Shown here: one piece after another, positions 59,161-64,000 of the stretch
Layout of the letters: each line of letters begins with the position of its first letter
How positions within the stretch are numbered: the first letter of the stretch is position 1
Assembly: GCF_000002985.6 (NCBI RefSeq)
Contig: NC_003282.8
Coordinates: 7,750,001-7,814,000 of the forward strand
DNA from: Caenorhabditis elegans
Lineage: Eukaryota > Nematoda > Chromadorea > Rhabditida > Rhabditidae
Length of the DNA stretch: 64,000 bases
Direction of reading: 5' to 3'
Notes under the pieces: generated by a model
Database searches by the model: none
The model's input: only the letters and a program-made list of their open reading frames with translations
What the model was told of the DNA's origin: nothing
Made by a program: the position numbers and the translations under genes

Positions 59161-60681
59161 ATGCCACTCAATCGAAATTTGACAAAAAATATAGTGCTTG
59201 TCATGATTTTAATAAGTTCTCTTCTACTTATAATCAATTTTCTGAGTGATAGATATGAAGAAAGAAGACCACTTTTTGATGCATTTTATGAGTGTGCATA
59301 CCCAAAATATGCTGCACACAGAGGAGACTATGATCAGGTGAGTTTCCAGGAATATTCCTAGGAATTACAATAGAGTAGATGTTGTTTTGAAGCTAATCCA
59401 ATTAAACCGGCTACAGTATCATGTTGTTTTGATTTCCAGCAATACAATCTTTCTGAATATCGTATTTCTTAAATTAGTCTTGCTCCTTGTTACTCTATTA
59501 TGACAACTTATATTTTAACTGTATATACAGTTGTCAACGTTGAGTATTGTGGTTCAAGATCAATAGAGGATATGTAGTAATCTTTCTACATAGAAAGTTG
59601 TATTCCAAAGTTGCTATTTTTCAGTTTTGGGCAAGTTTTGTGAACTCAACACTAGCTTGTGAAGATCTGCCAGCATACAGACGTCTTGATATTCGCCCAG
59701 TTTCAAATAAGGATGAGATAAAATACGTGGCACTTCCAAATAAGAAGGATCATACTTTGACAATGGTCACGTTTGGTGTTGGGCACGATGTTACTGCTGA
59801 AATTGAAATGAAACAGGTAGAGATAATATTAATTTAAAAATTAAGAATTATGAAAATTTATATATCTGCTAGTTTGCATGTATTTAAAAAAATCAACAAT
59901 AGATAGAACAATAAAATATTTGGCAATTGATAATATTTTGATATGCCATGGTTACGTTATGGAGTACAAGTCTAATAGAAGTAGTATGGCACTTGAAATA
60001 TTAAATGATAATGATAGGACTTAAACTGAACGTTGTTAGTTGATTATTTCTATAATACATCCAGACTATGTTATATTGTTTTGGTGGTAGAATAATTATA
60101 AAATTTGAAGGTTTGGCGGAACACCAATTTCTATGGAGTTGATCCAAGTTCTGATGTGAACAAAGCTTTGTATGAAGGCAATCTTGGAGGAAAGTTTTTC
60201 GAATATGCAATCAGTGGACATTCTGGGAAACAAAAATCGTATATTTTGACAAGTAACCACAAAGCTTCAAAAAGACTCATTTGAAAAATAATTGAAACTT
60301 TCAGAAGAATACCGAAACGAAACAATAATGCACATCAGAGCCGATACATTTTTTGGAGACATTCTTCGAAAACCCATAGTTGATCTTTTATGGATGGATA
60401 CTGAAGGTTATGAGTTTCCAGTTCTAGAAATGATTCACAAAGAGGGACCATTGGATGACCAAGGAATCAAGTTATGCCAAATAAATGTAGAAATTCATAA
60501 AGATATAGAAAATGGGATAACTGGAGAACGAAAGATGTTCCATGACTTTGTTTGGAGGTTAATGGAAGATAAAAGATATATTATGATAAGACCGTTCAAT
60601 GTTTTCTGGTATCATGATTTTATTCGAATTGTTCTTATTAATGTTGCTGATAAGGAATGTACTGATTTGTATGTAAGATGA
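59161..60681 (+). CDS. FkbM-type methyltransferase domain protein, membrane-anchored
   Basis: ATG at 59161 directly follows a TTTCAGCA acceptor. Exons near 59161-59338, 59624-59816, 60110-60252 and 60304-60681, about 295 residues. An N-terminal TM helix (IVLVMILISSLLLIINFL) points to a type II Golgi or secretory protein. A Rossmann-fold methyltransferase of the FkbM (Methyltransf_21) kind follows: MVTFGVGHDVTAEIE (motif I position), FYGVDPSSDVNKALYEGN, and VDLLWMDTEGYEFPVLEMI. The nematode-specific C-terminus is INVEIHKDIENG then FVWRLMEDKRYIMIRPFNVF. Such domains commonly O-methylate sugars or glycans; O-methylated glycans are known in C. elegans. Substrate here unknown. Next to the GT92 gene in the same orientation. 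Confidence 0.85.
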
Positions 60682-60766
60682 AATAAAAAAATAATAGTAA
60701 TTCATTGTTTCTTTCATACATATTACCTTGTTTTAGGATTTTTATACGTGTCTGAAATGTTTACAT

Positions 60767-61120
60767 CAGGGTGTGCGGCAAAATTGCCGAGTTTGCCGTT
60801 TGCCGAATTTGCCGAGCACGGCAAATTTCGAAATTTGCCGCACACGTCAAAAATTTGACAGTACAATTTTGACTAAAATATTGATTTTTTAGCCAAAAAT
60901 TTAGTAAAATGACACAAAATTGAGCTATTTTGATGCTTAAACAGACATACTACGCGGAACTTATTCAGAAACCAGATGTGTGTTAAGAATTCAGTAGTTT
61001 TGGTGCTCCAAAAAACATAAAAAATATCAAATTTTTCCGAGTTTGTTAAGCACGGCAAATTTGCCGAATTTGCCGAATTTGCCGAGCCCGGCAAATTTTG
61101 AGATTTGCCGCACACTCCTG
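60767..61120. repeat. Inverted-repeat element rich in TTTGCCG units
   Basis: Ends are inverted: CAGGGTGTGCGGCAAA at the left, and TTTGCCGCACACTCCTG at the right. Inside are head-to-tail TTTGCCGAA units facing each other around an AT-rich core of about 180 bp. The length (~350 bp) and structure fit a non-autonomous element (MITE) of a TTTGCCG-rich nematode repeat class. Confidence 0.85.
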
Positions 61121-61233
61121 GTTTACATTGAACGATTTCAATTTAAAATAAATTATTTATTATTATTTTTAAACTTTCGAAAATTACAAAAAAAAACTTC
61201 AGTTGTATATTACAGTACATATTAAACAAACAT

Positions 61234-62809
61234 TTAAAATTCATTTTTTCTTTTGGAATTCCTCGAGCTTACTTCGCTTTGAATTCTATTCAACTTTCGA
61301 TTGATACTCTCTATCTTTGCATCGACTTCCCGTAGAGATTCACTCATTTTGGAAACTGTATTCTTATCACCACGATTCCGTTGAATTCCACTTTTTAATT
61401 TGTTCTGTTTTTCTTTCAATTGCTTTAGTTCTAATTCAAGATCCAGATTTTTTGCGCCAAGCGTTTTTGATGAATATCCAGCCATTTCCTGAGTCTCTTT
61501 ACGTACATCAGCAAACGTTCTTTCGTTTTTCTTCTGAAAAAAACCATTTTAGTAGGCAAGATTTATAATTTTTTTGTTAAAAACTCTATGAGCTAAATTT
61601 TTAAATCAAATAATATGTCTCTTATTACGAAAAAAAAAACGATACCTCCAATTTTCTGTTGATGAAAGCAAAAATATCCATTTCGGACTCATCAGTAGTC
61701 TTCAGCTTCTTGATGTTTTTGTTTTTTTGAACTTCTTTTCTATCAATAAATTTTCGTTTTCGTGTCATCACTTCATCAAGAGAAGCATCTGAATTTGAAA
61801 TGTTTTAAAGAAAATGTCTATTCTAGAAATTTAAAAATGAGCCTACTTTTCTTACAAATTCTTGCTTGAATTGCGTGTACAATTCCATCACTTCGTTTCC
61901 CAAGTCCTTCTCCAACTTTATAACCCATTTTCATCATTAACTTCATACCAACACCTCCTCCATTCCATTTCCCCAAATCTCCAACAGTAACATTTCCAAG
62001 TGTTTCTTGTTTTAATTCTTTCCATGATTCTGAGCTTTGTTCTTGTTTAGTCGGCTCTTCAACTTCCCCTATTGGTACCAAATCTTTCCGTTTCGATGAA
62101 ATCTCAATTCCACTTTTCAAAACCTTAACGGCAACATTCTGTGTATCGATTGCACTAATTCTACCCAACTCCCAAATATCAGACATTCCTTTCACAAGTA
62201 CTAATCCTTCTTCCACAATAAATGAATAGTCCGGCACTTGGTAATCTTGAATTCTTTCAAGCTCCACAGAATATCCATGACTAAATCGGCAGTTTTCATT
62301 GAATTTACATGAAGATGAGAGAAAATGTGTGCATGGTTTCATTGCAGAACATGTTGGATGAGAAAACAGTACACGAACACGCTTTGACGATTCAATTTCC
62401 ATTATGATGGCTGTATGAAGTGAAAGAGATCGATCCGAATCATATGGAACCATGCACCGAGAGCCGAGAAGAGAATCTGAAATCAATTATTTTTCCGAGT
62501 TTAAATTAATTTAAAACCCTGTTTTTTATAAAAGGTAATTCTTGAGAATAAGATTAGTTTTAGAAAAAAAACCAAATTTTTACCTGTCGATGTATCGTCA
62601 ATTTCAGCTGAATCTTCATCTTGTTCATCTATTTCATCATCATCTGGAGATTTTTGAGTTTTTTCTTCATCTTCTTCCATCAAAGAAACGAGTTCCTCTA
62701 AATCCATTTTAGTTTGTTCATATTCCACCCTAGTTTCTTCATTAGTCTCTTGAACAATCATTTCATCTATTCTTTTTATTTGATCTTTCAAATTTTCCAG
62801 CTCAGACAT
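61234..62809 (-). CDS. zgpa-1: CCCH zinc-finger and G-patch protein (ZGPAT homologue)
   Basis: Four exons (62809-62583, 62478-61850, 61790-61647, 61533-61234), about 430 residues. N-terminal helix with acidic stretch (SLMEEDEEKTQKSPDDDEID), then a CCCH finger (CTHFLSSSCKFNENCRFSH). A Tudor-like segment (GRISAIDTQNVAVKVL) and the G-patch (GVGMKLMMKMGYKVGEGLGK) follow. The C-terminus is a coiled coil (LDLELELKQLKEKQNKLKSG) with a basic end (SRNSKRKNEF). ZGPAT is a nuclear repressor or spliceosome-associated factor in vertebrates; G-patch domains activate DEAH helicases. The domain order matches ZGPAT. It lies 377 bp downstream of cdgs-1 on the same strand. Symbol from memory (C33H5.17). Confidence 0.92.
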
Positions 62810-63185
62810 CTATTCATGAAGATTATGATTAGGTTTGCATAAGCTATATTACAAAAAATCTAAATAACGTAAACTCAGTGAATACAACTGTAACTTCGAG
62901 AAAAATGTTTCAAAAAATAGGATAGTTTATTAGGTACACACAGCTAAAATAGCCTAAAAAGATGGTGGAATCTACAAAATTTGGGTTTATATAAGGCTCA
63001 CAACCATATTTTTGTTTGTCAATGGGAAGAAGTTGGTGGAAATTTGAACAAAAAAATGAAACAGGACTGGTTAAAGCGTAGGAACAGGACAGAGAATGGT
63101 AGTGAATGGGAAAAAGGAATGACTAGACAAAGAGAAATTCCATTTTTGAGATGCATATGGAATGAAATGATGCAGTTACAGATCT
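62810..63185. other. Short intergenic gap between cdgs-1 and zgpa-1
   Basis: 376 bp between same-strand genes. The plus-strand open frame (62981-63229) overlaps the cdgs-1 last exon and is not credible. A trans-splice site for zgpa-1 is possible but not clear. Confidence 0.4.
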
Positions 63186-64000
63186 CTAGATTAATCCAGT
63201 TTTCGATAGTTCTGATTGAAGAAGATTAAAGATGTTAAGTTGATCTTGTGGTTCGAGTGTCATGATTTGTTTAAGAAGTTTTGAAGCATCAGGAACACGA
63301 ATGAAACTATGAATATAAACCATTACAAATGTTCCCATTAAAAGTTGGCAATCGAATCGATCCATCAGTCCTCCATGTCCGGGAATGACATCTCCAAAGT
63401 CCTGAAAAGACTTTGATTAAAATTTTAATGTTAAAATCCAAAAAATGAAATAAAAACTCACTTTAATCTTGAAAGCTCTTTTGAATCCACTAGCAAAGAA
63501 ACCACCGAATGGTCCCAGAATCGAAGCGAACAAACTCAATGCAATACTGTGAAAAACGAATGGACACAGTTGGATAATTGGCTCTTTTCGTAAAATTTTA
63601 TAGACAAATGAGAATGGACGTGGAACTGGATAATCTTGAAGTTGGAATGCCAATGGAATTGTGCAATTTGAGCTATCAGTCTGATAGTGTTGTACTGGAC
63701 ACACGAAGAATGGACGATTGTAAAGAGCCAGGGAGAGCTGAAAATAAATAAAAAAATTCTTATAATATATTGAAGCTTTGTGTGCTTTTGTTGATGTATT
63801 TGGGTTATTAAAAAAAATATTTTTATCGAAAAACTGATGAATATTCAGCAACCTCGGTGGTTTGAAGTTACAGTAATTAAAAAAAAATTTCGGCTGGCAA
63901 TACAATTTTTTGTTGATATAATTTTAGAAATAAAAAAAACCTACGAGAATTCCGAAAACAACCGTTGAAAAAGCTCCTCCAATAAAACCTTCCCATGTCT
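63186..64000 (-). CDS. cdgs-1: CDP-diacylglycerol synthase, C-terminal part (5' end beyond the window)
   Basis: Three exons are visible (64000-~63942, ~63739-63461, ~63401-63186), about 185 residues of the C-terminus. The window edge carries [16 protein letters not shown], the conserved CDS membrane segment. It is followed by [39 protein letters not shown] and the CTP-transferase signature [18 protein letters not shown] then LMDRFD, split by an intron. The enzyme makes CDP-diacylglycerol from phosphatidic acid and CTP, the precursor of phosphatidylinositol and cardiolipin, in the ER membrane. The Asp residues of the signature are intact. Symbol from memory (C33H5.18). Confidence 0.95.

Noticed and set aside
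60767-61120. CRISPR-like or telomere-like array of TTTGCCG units
   Set aside because: Units face each other around a centre, with terminal inverted repeats and no unique spacers; it fits a transposable element in a eukaryote.

Overview
The window is nematode nuclear DNA and matches Caenorhabditis elegans, which I place on chromosome IV from recalled gene order (not searched). It is AT-rich, the introns are short with TTTTCAG-type acceptors, gene density is about one per 2.5-3 kb on both strands, and there is a cuticle collagen, a DEG/ENaC channel, SR proteins, GT92 (DUF23) and nematode-style PTP genes. Gene symbols are given only where I recognise the protein. Exons were joined by eye using splice-site phase.

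Left part (1-20 kb). A two-domain heme peroxidase runs leftward and off the window edge. A cuticle collagen (col-14) is nested on the opposite strand in one of its introns. Two unrecognised leftward genes follow, the upstream one AT-hook-like. The upstream gene carries a DEG/ENaC channel gene (del-7) nested antisense in an intron. Next come a lysine-rich tyrosine-phosphatase-like protein whose catalytic Cys and Asp are both lost, and an RD3 homologue.

Middle (21-46 kb): a compact housekeeping block. hcf-1 is head-to-head with a tandem pair of WDR82 homologues (swd-2.2, swd-2.1). It is followed leftward by an RPAP3-like cochaperone, sec-10, a TMEM65 homologue, a FAM98 homologue, the presenilin-type protease imp-3, the SR protein rsp-6, a small CYSTM-like protein, the apyrase ntp-1 and shugoshin sgo-1. 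Short same-strand gaps suggest trans-spliced operons (FAM98-TMEM65-sec-10 and sgo-1-ntp-1-CYSTM).

Right part (47-64 kb): more accessory in character. It holds a decaying kinesin (klp-10) with three apparent frameshifts and a damaged switch I, an apparently active small PTP, a scrambled Tc1/mariner relic, a GT92 glycosyltransferase gene, an FkbM-type methyltransferase gene and a TTTGCCG-rich inverted-repeat element. It ends with zgpa-1 and the 3' part of the CDP-diacylglycerol synthase gene cdgs-1.

The main themes are loss of catalytic residues (peroxidase domain 1, the PTP-like protein, the kinesin), genes nested antisense in introns, and a divergent promoter shared by two chromatin genes linked to H3K4 methylation. 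I found no tRNA, rRNA or CRISPR.
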